Shown here in pieces: positions 1 through 11,500 of a DNA stretch of 64,000 bases (position 1 is the first letter of the stretch; every line of letters begins with the position of its first letter). The DNA lies in NCBI GenBank assembly GCA_028829895.1, contig CM054180.1:101530635-101594634 (forward strand), written 5' to 3'. The notes beneath the pieces were generated by a model. That model was not told where the DNA came from. It searched no databases and worked only from the letters and a program-made list of their open reading frames with translations. A program made the position numbers and the translations under genes. The DNA comes from Sinotaia quadrata (Eukaryota > Mollusca > Gastropoda > Architaenioglossa > Viviparidae).

Positions 1-2464
1 ACTGTTCATTAATAAAGAACATGTGTAAGATTATATTCAAATAAATTACTTGCCCAACTATTAATATTGAACTGAAACTGTTCTTCTGTCTGAATTAACC
101 TGTAAATTCAGAATAATGCCTTTATATCTTCAAATTTTAACTTACTCTTAAAATTGTCTACAAAAGTCCTATCCATATATAAAACTATTACCGCTACCTT
201 TTGTACGGAAAGCGGTTGTAATGAACTCTTTTACCCTCCCTACCACCGACCATTCAGAGTATTGCTTGACTGCGAGCAATGAATGCTTAATTATACAGTC
301 ATATTATATGACCTGGCAGACAAGTGTCTTTGACAGTAGAGACAAGATAAACAGCTCCTGCAAATAGTTTACATGTATATTTGTACGAGCTATTCCACTA
401 TTATGCTGGCTAGCCTAATGCCGAGTACAGCCATCTGCTGTGTATCACTGTCGAAGGTATGTGGTTTTGCCTACATCCCCAATATTAAACCTTACATATA
501 ATATTTATTTAGCTTATAATAGTATCCCTTTTTGTCTATTATACACGCCTCAATAACGATTATTAGATATTATACTGTGTAGAAAAGAGTGTTCTGTTGA
601 GGAACAGAGATTGTCAGATTTTAATTCCTTTTGCTATATATCAGCCTCTTTTCATACACTATTGGATACTTCGACCTGGAATTAAACTCACGAAGGCAAC
701 AACTATTTTAATCAGACTCATGGGCCAGGAACGGACATAGATCGATTGGACCCCAAATCTGACACCCGCTGCCACGACCTGAATAGAACCACCAAGATGT
801 AGACTACTATAGTTAAGTTGGCATTGCTTCCAACAGCTTCAACTGCTTCTTAATTCTTTTTCGAAAGACTCTCACATAAATATAACTAAAAACGAAACAT
901 AATTTCTCATGGAATCCCTTCTTATATGTTAACTAATCTGCATAACAGTTTCAATTTCTATTTTGTTCCATAAATATATTGTTTATATTTAGATCGCTCA
1001 TGTTAGTTTTTTGTGACAGGTTGTTATTCTGTCACTTTAATTAATTAAATAGTAAAAGGGATCTGACATTTTAGTAAGTGCTAATGTCAAATGTATGATT
1101 AGTACAAGTCTTCAAGGAACTGAGTCAGGGACCACTGGATTCCAGTTTTCCTGTTTTAGTTACCTGACGCATCACACAGTCGACCACTAACAGGAAGATC
1201 ATTGTGAGAGCATGCATCCTTGTCAGACTCCTGTTCTCATCCAAAGTCTTCAGTCAGTTTGTGTTGCAGATAACGTGGCAGGTGGCTCATTTATATTGTA
1301 TAAACACTAAATGTAAAGGACAATTGATTTCGAGACCAAGACCAAGACCTGGACAGAGCCTGAGAGGTGTAGACTGCTACTTAGTGAAATTGGCTTTGCT
1401 GCCGACATCTTCAACTTATTCACTTTTTATAGGAAGACTCTCACCACATAACAATGACTACAAACAAAGCGTAATTACTAATGGAATTCTTTTTACATTG
1501 TTAATCTACATAACCACATAACCAAAAGTTTCATTTTCCATTTTCTTCTGTAAATGTGCTGTTTATACTTAGATTGCTCATGTTAGTGTGACTTACTTCT
1601 ATTGACAGATTGTTACTCTGCCTAATTAATGAAGTAATCCTGGTTGTAACACATCAAGGGGATTTGACCTATTATTCTTGTCATTCATTCTTCTATTCTA
1701 TAAATCTATCCTTCGTTATATCCATCTCGGGTGACCAGCCAGGAGCTACACTTGGAGGAACTAACTTATGATTATGGAGAAACTGCATGGAGAATACATT
1801 TAAAAACTTGAATCTCTATCCTGCAGCAAAATCTCACAGATATGCCTAGAAATTATATGAAGCTTGGGTGACAATAAGCAACCAATATGCCCAGTGGACA
1901 TGTCAATGGCCCAGACCCACTGCTGGACTGCAGAGAACAACAGAGTAGGGCCCAAATTCAATAGTTCCAATCTGCAATTGGAGATTACTGCTAAAAGCCC
2001 TCGCAAGTTCTCGGACACAGATAACTGAAGGCACTTTCTTTACTGAGAAAGAGCCTTTTTATCATCCATCTGAGGGATGATGCAAGCATCTAATTATTGG
2101 TACTTTAGCCTTGCCACCAACACATACTGAGGAAGGTCGACTGAGCTGCTCATACTGGGGAGATGGGGATGACAGGGGTAAAGGCCAGCATCATACAGTA
2201 TTCTTAAAGACCTAGCCAATCAGAAAATGAAAAGGTTTGAACATATTTCTTCACGAGAGAAGCTTCCGAGAGAGAATAACTCTATAGGAAAAGTCTCAAA
2301 CATAAAATAGCCATGTCTGTTTTTTCCAAAATGATTTACAGAAACAGTTCTTCAATAGTGGTGTTCATATTTTGTACGAAAGCTATTTCTGATGAAAGAA
2401 CCTTATATGATTTACTAAAGTACTCAACATCATTATGATATTTTTCTTGGTGTTCTATTTTCAG
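1..2464 (+). other. Intronic part of duplicated Ig/mini-exon cassette, with old dispersed repeat
   Basis: No gene exon was found. The first 480 bases closely resemble 8206-8590, the intron just after the Ig-like exon, so a homologous Ig-like exon probably lies just left of the window. Within it, 780-1060 and 1350-1690 are two diverged copies of one sequence. Its right part resembles the LTR-type repeat at 17.9-20.3 kb and 42.3-43.5 kb (shared text around the TGTTAGTGTGACT stretch). From about 2270 the sequence is the conserved upstream flank of the 30-nt mini-exons. ORFs here are short and chance-like. Confidence 0.5.
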
Positions 2465-2494
2465 AAGTTCCCATTTCAACTTCAGTTCCCAAAG
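2465..2494 (+). CDS. Mini-exon 1 (30 nt, phase 1-1) of duplicated cassette
   Basis: A 30-base segment sits between a strong acceptor (TTCTATTTTCAG) and a GTAATT donor. Read in the phase set by the Ig-like exon it encodes (G)EVPISTSVPK without a stop. Its length is a multiple of three and both borders are phase 1, so it can be included or skipped without changing the frame. Flanking intron sequence on both sides is homologous to that around 8996, 12434 and 14535. It is far too short to recognise by homology. The support is splice-site quality plus conservation of length and frame in three of four copies. A short serine/threonine/proline-rich linker between extracellular modules is a reasonable guess. 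Confidence 0.55.
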
Positions 2495-3699
2495 GTAATT
2501 TCTTTTGTTTAATTTCTGCCTTTGTCGGCTTGTAGTTTGCTTATATAACACATTTACTGCGTGTTTGAAAGTTTCTTTTGGAATGCTAATAATATTAATC
2601 TGTAATATTTAGTCTCCTTGATGTTACCAGTTTTATTTTAAATTTAGATATTTTTAAAATGGAGCGCTGCATATTAGAAGAAAATAAATATATTTATCTA
2701 AAAATAGAAGAGAAATAGCTGATAAATGTTGAAAACCATTACTCTCAATCTCTCTCTCTGTCACATAAACAATACATAAATACACACCTCCACACACTAC
2801 ATTTCCAGTAATATTCAATTCTCTTTCTTTTCCAAAATTAATTTCGTTTTTCTGATCCCCAACACTCTTACTTTTCCTACTTGTTCTCTCTCTCAATAAC
2901 TCTCTTACTTTCTTTTCCTCTCTTTCTTAAAATCTAGCCAATGACTGATTTTAAAGTCTGTTAGAAAGAGGAGAGATGAAAATTCTATCTATAATTAAGT
3001 TAAAACATTAATATACAGTGCTAATAGTTTATTGTTATTTGCATTCACTAATATTATTGTGATGGAGCATACATGTACTTGAATATAATTATATATCTGA
3101 TTTCTCATGAGACGGATATTAATTGTATGTAATATATTGTTCGGTTATGCTGGCTGGTGACTAGAATTAATCATGTTTATACTTTAATGTTGCAAATCCG
3201 GAAGTGTAAGGCGCTTGTATACTCAGTGTGAGTTCCAGTAAGTAAAGGTGTTTATTGTTTAGTAGCGATCGGGATGTGAAACAAGATCGTTTTCCTTTAA
3301 GAAGTGAATCCACACTGACCGGAAGGATTTAGATTAGTGTTGATTGATCACTCTTCGTGATTTAGATTAGTGTTGATTGGTCAATCATCGTGATTTACTG
3401 AAGGAAAAGGAAGCAAGGTGTGAAAGGGGAGGTAACTAAGACGCATACACTAGGTTGACTGATTTTTCACCAGAAGTTCATAACCAGGGTCTATTAACAG
3501 TCATCTTTCTATCAAAGCTAAACCAATGAATTCTTTTTAAAAGGAACCTATACAGCTGTCCCCAAGAAAAGCTGTGAGTAAGTAATAAAACTTTCTGATC
3601 GTTACATGAGACAAATTTCCGACTCATTTTTTGCTGTAAAGAAGATAAAACATAGTCCTACTTGTCGCACTAGTCGTTGCTACAGAGACGAAACAGCCT
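2495..3699. other. Intron, no gene seen
   Basis: 2495-2940 is the conserved downstream flank of the mini-exon cassette; the same text recurs at 14565-14860. The remainder is AT-rich sequence in which I see no exon. Near 3300-3400 a short segment containing GATTTAGATTAGTGTTGATT is directly repeated once. Confidence 0.5.
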
Positions 3700-4430
3700 A
3701 CTAGTTGTTGCTCAGATAGAAAACACAACCTCACATTGTCACACTAGTTGTTGCTCAGATAGAAAACACAACCTCACATTTTCGTACTAGTTGTTGCTCA
3801 GATAGAAAACATAACCTCACATTGTCACACTAGTTGTTGCTCAGATAGAAAACACAACCTCACATTTTCGTACTAGTTGTTGCTCAGATAGAAAACACAA
3901 CCTCACATTGTCACACTAGTTGTTGCTCAGATAGAAAACACAGCCTCACATTTTCGTACTAGTTGTTGCTCAGATAGAAAACACAACCTCACATTTTCGT
4001 ACTAGTTGTTGCTCAGATAGAAAACACAGCCTCACATTTTCGTACTAGTTGTTGCTCAGATAGAAAACACAACCTCACATTGTCACACTAGTTGTTGCTC
4101 AGATAGAAAACACAACCTCACATTTTCGTACTAGTTGTTGCTCAGATAGAAAACACAACCTCACATTGTCACACTAGTTGTTGCTCAGATAGAAAACACA
4201 ACCTCACATTGTCACACTAGTTGTTGCTCAGATAGAAAACACAACCTCGCATTGTCACACTAGTTGTTGCTCAGATAGAAAACACAACCTCGCATTGTCA
4301 CACTAGTTGTTGCTCAGATAGAAAACACAACCTCGCATTGTCACACTAGTTGTTGCTCAGATAGAAAACACAACCTCGCATTGTCACACTAGTTGTTGCT
4401 CAGATAGAAAACACAACCTCACGGTGTCGC
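3700..4430 (+). repeat. 43-bp minisatellite, 17 copies
   Basis: Units start at 3700, 3743, 3786 and so on to 4388 with an exact 43-base period; the core is ACTAGTTGTTGCTCAGATAG. Two end variants occur, TTGTCAC (A) and TTTTCGT (B), running ABABABBBABAA and then four copies of an A variant with CTCGC. A further partial, diverged unit precedes the array at about 3669. The alternating AB part is an 86-bp higher-order unit and the A-only end looks like a later expansion. Confidence 0.95.
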
Positions 4431-4689
4431 AGTAATGATTTAGAAAGTTAAAAGTATTATTTATTTTGGTATTTCAAAAACAAAGCGCATCACGAGTTAT
4501 CTAAATGTACCCAAATTCAGTATGTATTTCAATTTATTGTGCATGTCCGGTTAATGAAAAATGTGTGGGTTTTTCAAAATAGAACACGAAGTTATGCAAA
4601 GTTGAACAGCACATGTAAATATTGAATGACATACATGATGCAAATAATGACCTAAAATCTATAATGAAAGAAACACATGGACTAAGCCT

Positions 4690-5640
4690 GAGAATGTCAA
4701 GACAAATGTTTTCGAGCTTGATTAAACCTGCTTGATCTAGTTGACAAAAGACTTTATACTCTACAAATAAAAAAAAGTGGGGTTCTTTCAAGCTTGATTA
4801 AACCTGCTTGATCTAGTTGACAAAAGACTTTATACTCTACAAATAAAAAAGTGGGGTTCTTTCAAGCTTGATTAAACCTGCTTGATCTAGTTGACAAAAG
4901 ACTTTACTAATAAAAAAACAAAATGTCGAGGACAATTGTTTTCGTGTTTGATTAAACCTGGTTCATCATTCTCGACAAAACCCCTATACTCTGTAAACAT
5001 ACAATATCAAAGATAGTTGTTTTTGAGCATGATTAAACCTTACATTTGTCGATAAAAGCTCTTATACTATACAAACTCAAAATGTCAAGGAAAGTTGTTT
5101 TCGAGCTAAATTAAACCTTACTCACTTTATACTATACAAACACAAAATGTCAAGGAAAGTTGTTTTCGAGCTAAATTAAACCTTACTTTATTGTATAAAA
5201 ACCTGCAGATAAAATTTCGAGAACAGATGTTTTCGAGCTTAATATAACAAAAATCTTTAAACTATAGAAACACAAAAATGTCAAGGACAGTTGTTGATAA
5301 GAACAGATGTTTTCGAGCTTAACTAAACAAAATCTTTAAACTATACAAGCACAAAATGTCAAGAACAATGTCGACAAAACGTTTAAAGATATAAGCACAA
5401 AATGTCAAGGAGAGTTGATGACATAACCTTTAAACTATATCAACACAAAATGTCAAGGACAGTTGTTGACCAAAGCTTTTAAATTAGATAAATACACAAA
5501 TGTCAAGGACAGTTATTTTCAAAAACTTTTAAACTAAATAAACACAAAATGTCAAGGACAATTGTTGACTAAAACCTTTAAACTAGATAAACACAAAATG
5601 TCAAGGACAGTTGTTGACAAAAGCCTTTAAACCAGTTTTA
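4690..5640 (+). repeat. Degenerate tandem repeats, about 60-75 bp unit
   Basis: Two linked sub-arrays are visible. At 4710-4915 three near-identical units contain CAAGCTTGATTAAACCTG and TAGTTGACAAAAGACTTT. From about 4920 to 5640 more than ten diverged units carry CACAAAATGTCAAGGACAG followed by TTGTTGAC and an AACCTTTAAAC-type segment. They look like one family at different ages. No coding potential is seen. Confidence 0.85.
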
Positions 5641-5961
5641 GTCTGAGAAAGCACAGAGTCCATCTTGTAATGGGGGTAGGGTTGTTGAGTAGTTGTCGAA
5701 TTAAAAAAAAAAATAGCAGGTAGCATGTGTTGTCTCGGTTTATGATTGAAGTGTAGAAAGTTTGTAGTTCTTTTTGTAGACTGTTGTGGTAGTGTGTTTG
5801 TGGAGCCCTGTTGTTGATTTCCGGAAGAGTATGGGTGTCTGCGTATTGCCGTTGGCTGTGCAGTGTTGCATTCCGTAGCGCGCTTGTCCGTTGTGATACG
5901 TCAGCTCAGCAAAGGCAGGTTTTAGTCCCAAATTGCGCTGTTGGAATTCCAAACAGACAGT

Positions 5962-6917
5962 GTCCACATGTACCACTGCATAATTCACCAGGAATCGCTC
6001 TGTGCACGAGTCTTGAAATTTGACAATGTCATGAAATTCGTTTTAATTCTGTGAACTTCATACGATCCAGAGGACTTAATTATCGATAGTTCGTATCATT
6101 TCTTGAAGACATCGAGGCAGAATATCGAGACATTCCGTATCACACACGTCAGATGGTTCAGTTGATGAAAGGTATTAAAAGATTTGTTGAGTTGCGAACG
6201 GAAATTTGTGAATTCCATACTATCAAATTCACTTCTGTGTTTATTACTGACAAACAGTGGTCGGAAGACTTGGCATTTCTAACAGACATGACAGACCACT
6301 TGAATAGATTCAACCAGCGTCTCCAAGGCAAAGATCACTTCATCTTTGATATGTACCAGTCATTCACGTTGAAGTTGAGGCTTTTGTGTTCGAATCTGAA
6401 AGCTGGAAATCTTTGTCATTTTCCGATTTATTCAGCTTTTCAGAAAGAGTATCAATGTGACTTCAGCAGATACCATTGCAATTGTGAAACATTGCTGAAG
6501 GAATTTACTGAACGCTTTGATGTCTTCAAGGAGCACAAGGACTTATTCAATTTCATTCGCGATCCTTTCTCATGTAGTGTAGAGTCCGTGCCTGATCACT
6601 GTCAACTGGAGGTCATTGATTTTCAATGTTCACCTGAACTGAAGTCATCATTTCAGCAGAACATTTTAACATTTTACGGAAATCTCAGCTCGAGCACATA
6701 CAGAAGTGTCAAGGACGTGGCTTGCAAGTTGTTGTCAGAATTCAGCTTCACGTACTTGTGTGAATGAACGTTTTCAGTAATGAACACAAACAAGAACAAG
6801 CTGAGATCGAATTTGACCGACAACAATCTCTGTTCGATTTTGAGGTTGGCGACTACAAAACTCGAACTAAATATTGACAAAATTGTTAACAACATTCAGG
6901 CTCACCCTTCTCGCTAA
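5962..6917 (+). pseudogene. Decayed hAT transposase (GTF2IRD2/ZBED-like), C-terminal half
   Basis: The longest open part (6153-6764) resembles the C-terminal half of the hAT-derived transposase domain found in GTF2IRD2, FAM200 and ZBED5. Landmarks are WSEDLAFLTDMTDHLN, LRLLCSNLKAGNLCHFP and the hAT dimerisation-type end with FTYLCE. The same frame continues past a TGA at 6765 through TFSVMNTNKNKLRSNL to a TAA at 6915-6917. Upstream, 5968-6150 matches the family's YHCIIHQE and NFIRSRGLNY motifs, but with an in-frame TAG, a TGA and at least one frameshift near 6150. An N-terminal BED finger is not recognisable. The copy is therefore inactive. It lies inside an intron of the Ig-like gene on the same strand. 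Terminal inverted repeats were not located. Confidence 0.85.
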
Positions 6918-7777
6918 AGACTAAACCTAGGTTAGTGAGACATAAACGAATGTAAAACACATTATTTCATTATTTGTGTCATTTATTTTTCTACTGATCT
7001 GTCCATGTGTAATCTGACTTGTGGCCTTCCACGCACTATCAATAAAAAATTTGACCTTCTGGCTTAAAACGTTTGTGCACCCTGGTCTAGTTGGTCAGCC
7101 AGTCAAATCAGTCGGTTAAATATTCGGTTAATTATTATAATGCCCTGCAGAAATGTGACCAAGTTTTGTAAGTGTTCATGCGTTCAAGGAATAGTGGGTG
7201 TTGAGTCTGGGCGGAATACCCGACGAACCTAAAGAACTGCCAATCAAACCAAACGATGCTTTTTTTTTTATTGTAATGACTTTAACATTTACTTGTTGCG
7301 AACTGATAAAACAAAACTGCATGTTATAAATCCTTGTTTTTGTTTTTAAAGAAAACAATAAATTATAACTATAATAGTATTGCACAAAAGGCAACAAAAA
7401 GGCATAAACATGTCACATTTAGTTTACAAATAAGGTTCTGATTACTCACATAATTTTAGGATGTAGTGACCAATCAGTTGCGGATAAAGAATGGATATTG
7501 TTGTATCAGAATTCATTACCAATATCAATAACACAACTGTAAATCATTAGAAAGAAATAACTAATATCTGGATGCTTTTCCCCAAATTTCGGTAGTAATT
7601 TTTATTTCTTGGTATAAGTTTCATTAATAAATGCATAGTCTTCATGAAGGATGTTCATCTGGAATATCGATGTTTTAAATATTATTGTTTTCTGTTTTGT
7701 GAACTTATAAAGAATTTTGAATTATGAACATGCATGATGGGCATTTGTAAAATAATTTGTGTGTGTGTATGTTTCAG
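6918..7777. other. Intron upstream of Ig-like exon, no gene seen
   Basis: AT-rich intron sequence with a T-run near 7260. It ends in a GT-repeat stretch and a TATGTTTCAG acceptor at 7768-7777. No exon, RNA gene or clear repeat was recognised. Confidence 0.5.
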
Positions 7778-8155
7778 ACACCAGGGGATATGACATTGAA
7801 CTACGTTGTCCTGAGGTTTTCAAGGACCAAGAGATTTACGATCTTACCTGCTTAGTTAACATCACCACTTTTAGCGGCTACGATGAAGTTGATTTTTATA
7901 TTCATCATGGGCCTAATCAAAATGACGTCAATCTGTTATGCACTGTGAAAATTCTACCTGCACCTCAAAACTGTGGCCCTGTGACGAGTGGCTGTGGGTG
8001 TCTAGAGTCTTCTAATCTAGAACCACACGTCTTTGTGTATAAATACAAAGCTAACAAAGCTTTGGATCAAAATGGTGAACTTTATTGTACGGTAGCGGGT
8101 GTTTTGAAAAGTTATACCGTAAAGACAACTGAATCCTGCAAAAATCTAAAGTTTG
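7778..8155 (+). CDS. Exon encoding a cysteine-rich Ig-like extracellular domain
   Basis: This 378-base exon lies between a TGTTTCAG acceptor and a GTAAGT donor. It is phase 1 at both ends, as is typical of duplicable extracellular modules. It encodes about 126 residues with eight cysteines. YDLTCLVNITTF near the start and NGELYCTVAG near the end look like the B- and F-strand cysteines of an Ig fold. Between them is a Cys cluster, SGCGC, of the kind I associate with molluscan IgSF-like receptors. NIT is a possible N-glycosylation site. No signal peptide or membrane segment is in this exon; those must be elsewhere in the gene. The family is not firmly identified, and an unrelated cysteine-rich module remains possible. 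It is followed by mini-exons at 8996 and beyond. Confidence 0.75.
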
Positions 8156-8995
8156 GTAAGTGCAGTCAGCAAGAGAAATATTTCATGATATATATTTTTT
8201 AATTGCCCTGTTCACTAATATAGAAAAGGAGTAAGAATATATTCAAATAAATTACTTGTCAAACTATTAATATTGAACTGAAAATTGTCCTTCTATCTGT
8301 ATTAAACTGTAAATTCAACTAATGCCATTATGTTGTCACACTTACACCTTATTCTAGAAATGATCTACCTGAACCCTGTCGATATACGGAGTCTTTATCA
8401 CTACCCTTTGAAGGGAATGCAGCTGTAATGAACTTATTTACCTCCCTACATCTGACCATTCAGAGTATTGCTTGACTGCGAGCAATTGAATGCTTAATTA
8501 TACAGTTATACGACCTGGCAGACCAGTCCACTTGACCCTTGAGGCAAGATCAACGGTACTCCAGACTCCTGCAAATAGCTTACATGTACTGTACTTCCTA
8601 CAACCAACACACACACATATATAATTATACACACATTCCTTCCTACAATCAACACACTCCCCTTCTCAGTCACTCCCAATCTCTTGCTGTATCTCTCCAG
8701 CTCTCTCACTTTCTCTTCTATCATTTTCTTCCTTCCACTCTCCCTTTCTCTCCTTCAAAACTTAGTAAGTAAGAAAGTAAAAACATCTGAACAGATTTCT
8801 TCACTATTCTTGCCATTGAATTTTTTTTCGCTCTAATGTTTAGGTCTCAAACGCAAACTAGTTATGTCTATTTTTGACAAAAAAGTTATTTACAGAATCA
8901 CTGTTGCAGTAGGATATGTACACTTTTGTATGAAATCTATTTACGATGATATAGTAGATAAAGTAAACATCATTGTCGTATTTTTCTATTTTCAG
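8156..8995. other. Intron, duplicated sequence and pyrimidine-rich tract
   Basis: 8206-8590 is the counterpart of window bases 1-480. From 8590 to 8760 the + strand is strongly C/T-rich with a short ACACACAT run, which explains the overlapping ORFs there. 8795-8995 is the conserved upstream flank of the mini-exon. No other exon is seen. Confidence 0.5.
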
Positions 8996-9025
8996 GTGAG
9001 CCTACTTTAACTCGATCTATCAAAG
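8996..9025 (+). CDS. Mini-exon 2 (30 nt, phase 1-1)
   Basis: Acceptor TTCTATTTTCAG and donor GTATTT flank exactly 30 bases. Joined to the phase-1 end of the Ig-like exon (8155), it reads GEPTLTRSIK and ends again in phase 1. It is paralogous to 2465-2494 and 14535-14564 in position, length, phase and flanking intron, while the encoded peptides differ. It probably supplies a short linker after the Ig-like domain. Confidence 0.6.
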
Positions 9026-9729
9026 GTATTTTATTTACAATAATTCATGGATTTGTCGGCGGTTGGGTTTGATATGTAACATGTTTACTGTGTGTATTGG
9101 TAGATTCTTATAGAATTTATTATTCATCTTTAATATTTAGTCATCTGACTTTGAAGATTTTGTTAGTAATACGCATTGTTATCTTTTAGCCCTTATCAAT
9201 CCATTTTATACTAAACTCTAAAACCAAATACAAACTAAGAATATAATTAAACCCACTTTAAAAAAAATATCTGTACCTAGTAAAGTCTTAAAGGAAACCA
9301 GTTTGTCTGGCCGTTTTTGTTCGACAGCTCAAAACATGTAAATCACGTGATCTTGAAGAAATTCTAAATACAGAGCTCTGACTCGTGCTCAAAATGTCAG
9401 ATGAGTGAACCAAAGCTGAAGGAATCCTTGCTGTAATCGTCATTCTTTAGAGTGGTTTTCATATTTCAGTTGATATATTTATCCATTTACCTGTAGCAAA
9501 TTCACGATTGAAAGAAGGCAGTTTTCCATCAATAAATAGATAGCTTTAAGTCAAGCTACAGCCTAGTAAAGGAAGTCTTCAAAATGTGCAGTGTAGTTTG
9601 AAAAACAAAACAACGACTAAGAGAGAAGTGCTAACGGGTAAAGAGAATAATGGCATCCATTGTCTCATCTTGAAATTCTCAGAAAAAAATCACTATTGCA
9701 AATTAATTGTCCTGATAGCCTGATATAAA
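9026..9729. other. Intron, no gene seen
   Basis: The first part is the cassette's downstream flank (compare 2495-2600). The remainder is AT-rich with no exon or repeat recognised. Confidence 0.45.
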
Positions 9730-9981
9730 AACATGTTTCCGAACAGAAAACATTGTACAGCACTTTCTTCTGCAATGCCCAGTAAACCATGAAGAAAAAT
9801 CAATCATTAACATAGTACATCTATTACATAACACACTCACTAGTCACTCATTACTATACACACGACAACATACTGAAAAACAGATCCAAAAGATAATCTT
9901 CTCATTCCTCACAGAAATAAACATTTCACTTGCAATAAAACACACGAACAAAAGAGGCAGAGACACCAAAAACGAATTTTA
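9730..9981 (+). mobile_element. 3' end of a non-LTR retrotransposon ORF2 (relic)
   Basis: One frame reads TENIVQHFLLQCP and then stays open to a TAA at about 9979-9981. The motif E-x-(I/V)-x-H-F-L-L-x-C-P is typical of the C-terminal region of non-LTR retrotransposon polyproteins, after the reverse transcriptase. Only about 80 codons are recognisable, and upstream is broken by stops, so this is a truncated, inactive copy in an intron of the Ig-like gene. Confidence 0.6.
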
Positions 9982-10008
9982 AAAAGGCCACTACAAATTG
10001 CACAGCCA

Positions 10009-10145
10009 ACATAGTGATACCAAGTGCAAGAGGAACACTGCCAACATAGTGATACCAAGTGAAGAGGAACACTGCCACCATAGTGATACCAAGTGAAGAG
10101 GAACACTGCCAACATAGTGATACCAACTGCAAGAGGAACACTTGC
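10009..10145 (+). repeat. 34-35 bp tandem repeat, four copies
   Basis: Four units of ACATAGTGATACCAAGTG plus AAGAGGAACACTGCC follow the retroelement stop codon by about 30 bases, as 3'-UTR repeats of non-LTR elements often do. The minus-strand ORFs across it (repeating W-Y-H-Y-G/V) are translations of this repeat and not a gene. Confidence 0.9.
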
Positions 10146-10266
10146 ACGCATCAGTCTGCTGCCCTCTCCACAGTCAGCTAGGAAAAGGAAGTAAGTCCTC
10201 ACAAGAGACATCCAAGAGCAAGAACATCATAAGACGAAAAGTCTACAGCGGCTCCTAGGAGGAAAG

Positions 10267-11500
10267 ATGTCAACGAAGACGGAAAAGAAAATCGCGATAG
10301 AGAGGGTCGTCCCAGTTCATGAGTGCCCTTCACCAAGAGCAGTCGCATCTACCCTTCAATTCAGCCGTCACAAAAGCGTGAAAATAATGGCTGATGAGAG
10401 ATGCAGACAATCTACACGTGCCACACCCTAGCCCTTTTCCAGGGTCAGGTCACATGTACCTCACACCAAGGGTTCACTGTGAATGCAACAATACAGAAAT
10501 GATGCTCCACATTCACCCCTCAACACGCAGCTGAATCGTGTAAAAGCTCATATATGTACACACGAAGTTAGGCCCATTGATAAATGCATCACACTGGGAC
10601 TACAACTGCACATATGAATGAATGGTGAAATCTGTTAAGAATTCACAAAGCAGTTTTTGCCTCCACCTACAGCTCTGAAAACCACCACCAATGAGGTCTC
10701 AATTGACACAATTCTGACAACTCTTCTTGAAGCAATCTGGAGACTCGACAAGACTAAGCTATTTCCCAAACACAACAATTAACTGAAACAATTAAGGACT
10801 ACATTAAAGAGGGGATAAAAGACCTCAAACAAGACATAGATACGCACAAATGAACCCACAGGAAACGACAGCAAAAGAAGTCAACCTCAATATACACTAG
10901 AAATTTCCTCCTAAGACCAAAGTGAATTCCTCACAAACAACCACCAAAGTGATAAATGAATCATTTTCGCAAACGCCTACAATCACAATAATTGAGAGAT
11001 CGAATCTCAAGCAATCCAGAAAAAGGAAATCTGTCACACTCTAACAGAACACAAAATCGTAATTGTAATCGCCAATTCCCAAACAAGTGAGACAGTGACG
11101 TAGAAAAAAACAACCTAGCAGAATGTAAATGCCTTGACAAAACCATCCCTAGCATTACAAAAGAAACTGAGACACAGACAATACCATTAGCCGAGGAAGG
11201 ACTAACAGGAGAGTCAGACATTCACTGTGACAGATATCTGACAGCGCCTGTCTTTCTCCCCAGATAAAGCGGACTTAAGAGCACTAAACGCTACAAAATT
11301 ACAGAAATCAGCGGCAAGCAACCAGAAAAAAAAAAGCAAAAGATAGCGCCCACCACAACATGTTCAAAAACAACTGCAACCACAACAGCAACTGCCCCAA
11401 CAACACCAAAAACCACAGAGGCAGTAACAGAAACTGACCCCCTCCTCATTCTAGAATACGAATCAGTCAAGTCAACACCACGAAATCAACAGAAGAGCTA
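10267..11500 (+). mobile_element. Relic of a non-LTR retrotransposon ORF1 region
   Basis: An ATG at 10267 opens a frame starting MSTKTEKKIAIERVVP that stops after about 50 codons. Later frames contain basic and Thr/Pro-rich peptides such as TKETETQTIPLAEEG near 11165 and a TTATTTATAPTTP-type stretch near 11390. The same ETQT and (T)nP style recurs in the ORF at 29.5-30.3 kb, so the two may be copies of related elements. Many stops and shifts show decay. The order (ORF2 end, then ORF1 start) suggests two elements head to tail. Confidence 0.4.

Noticed and set aside
8506..8772. Overlapping + and - strand ORFs
   Set aside because: Caused by the CT-rich tract at 8590-8760.
9909..10211. Minus-strand ORFs repeating GITMLAVFLFTWYHY
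   Set aside because: Translation of the four-copy 34-bp repeat.
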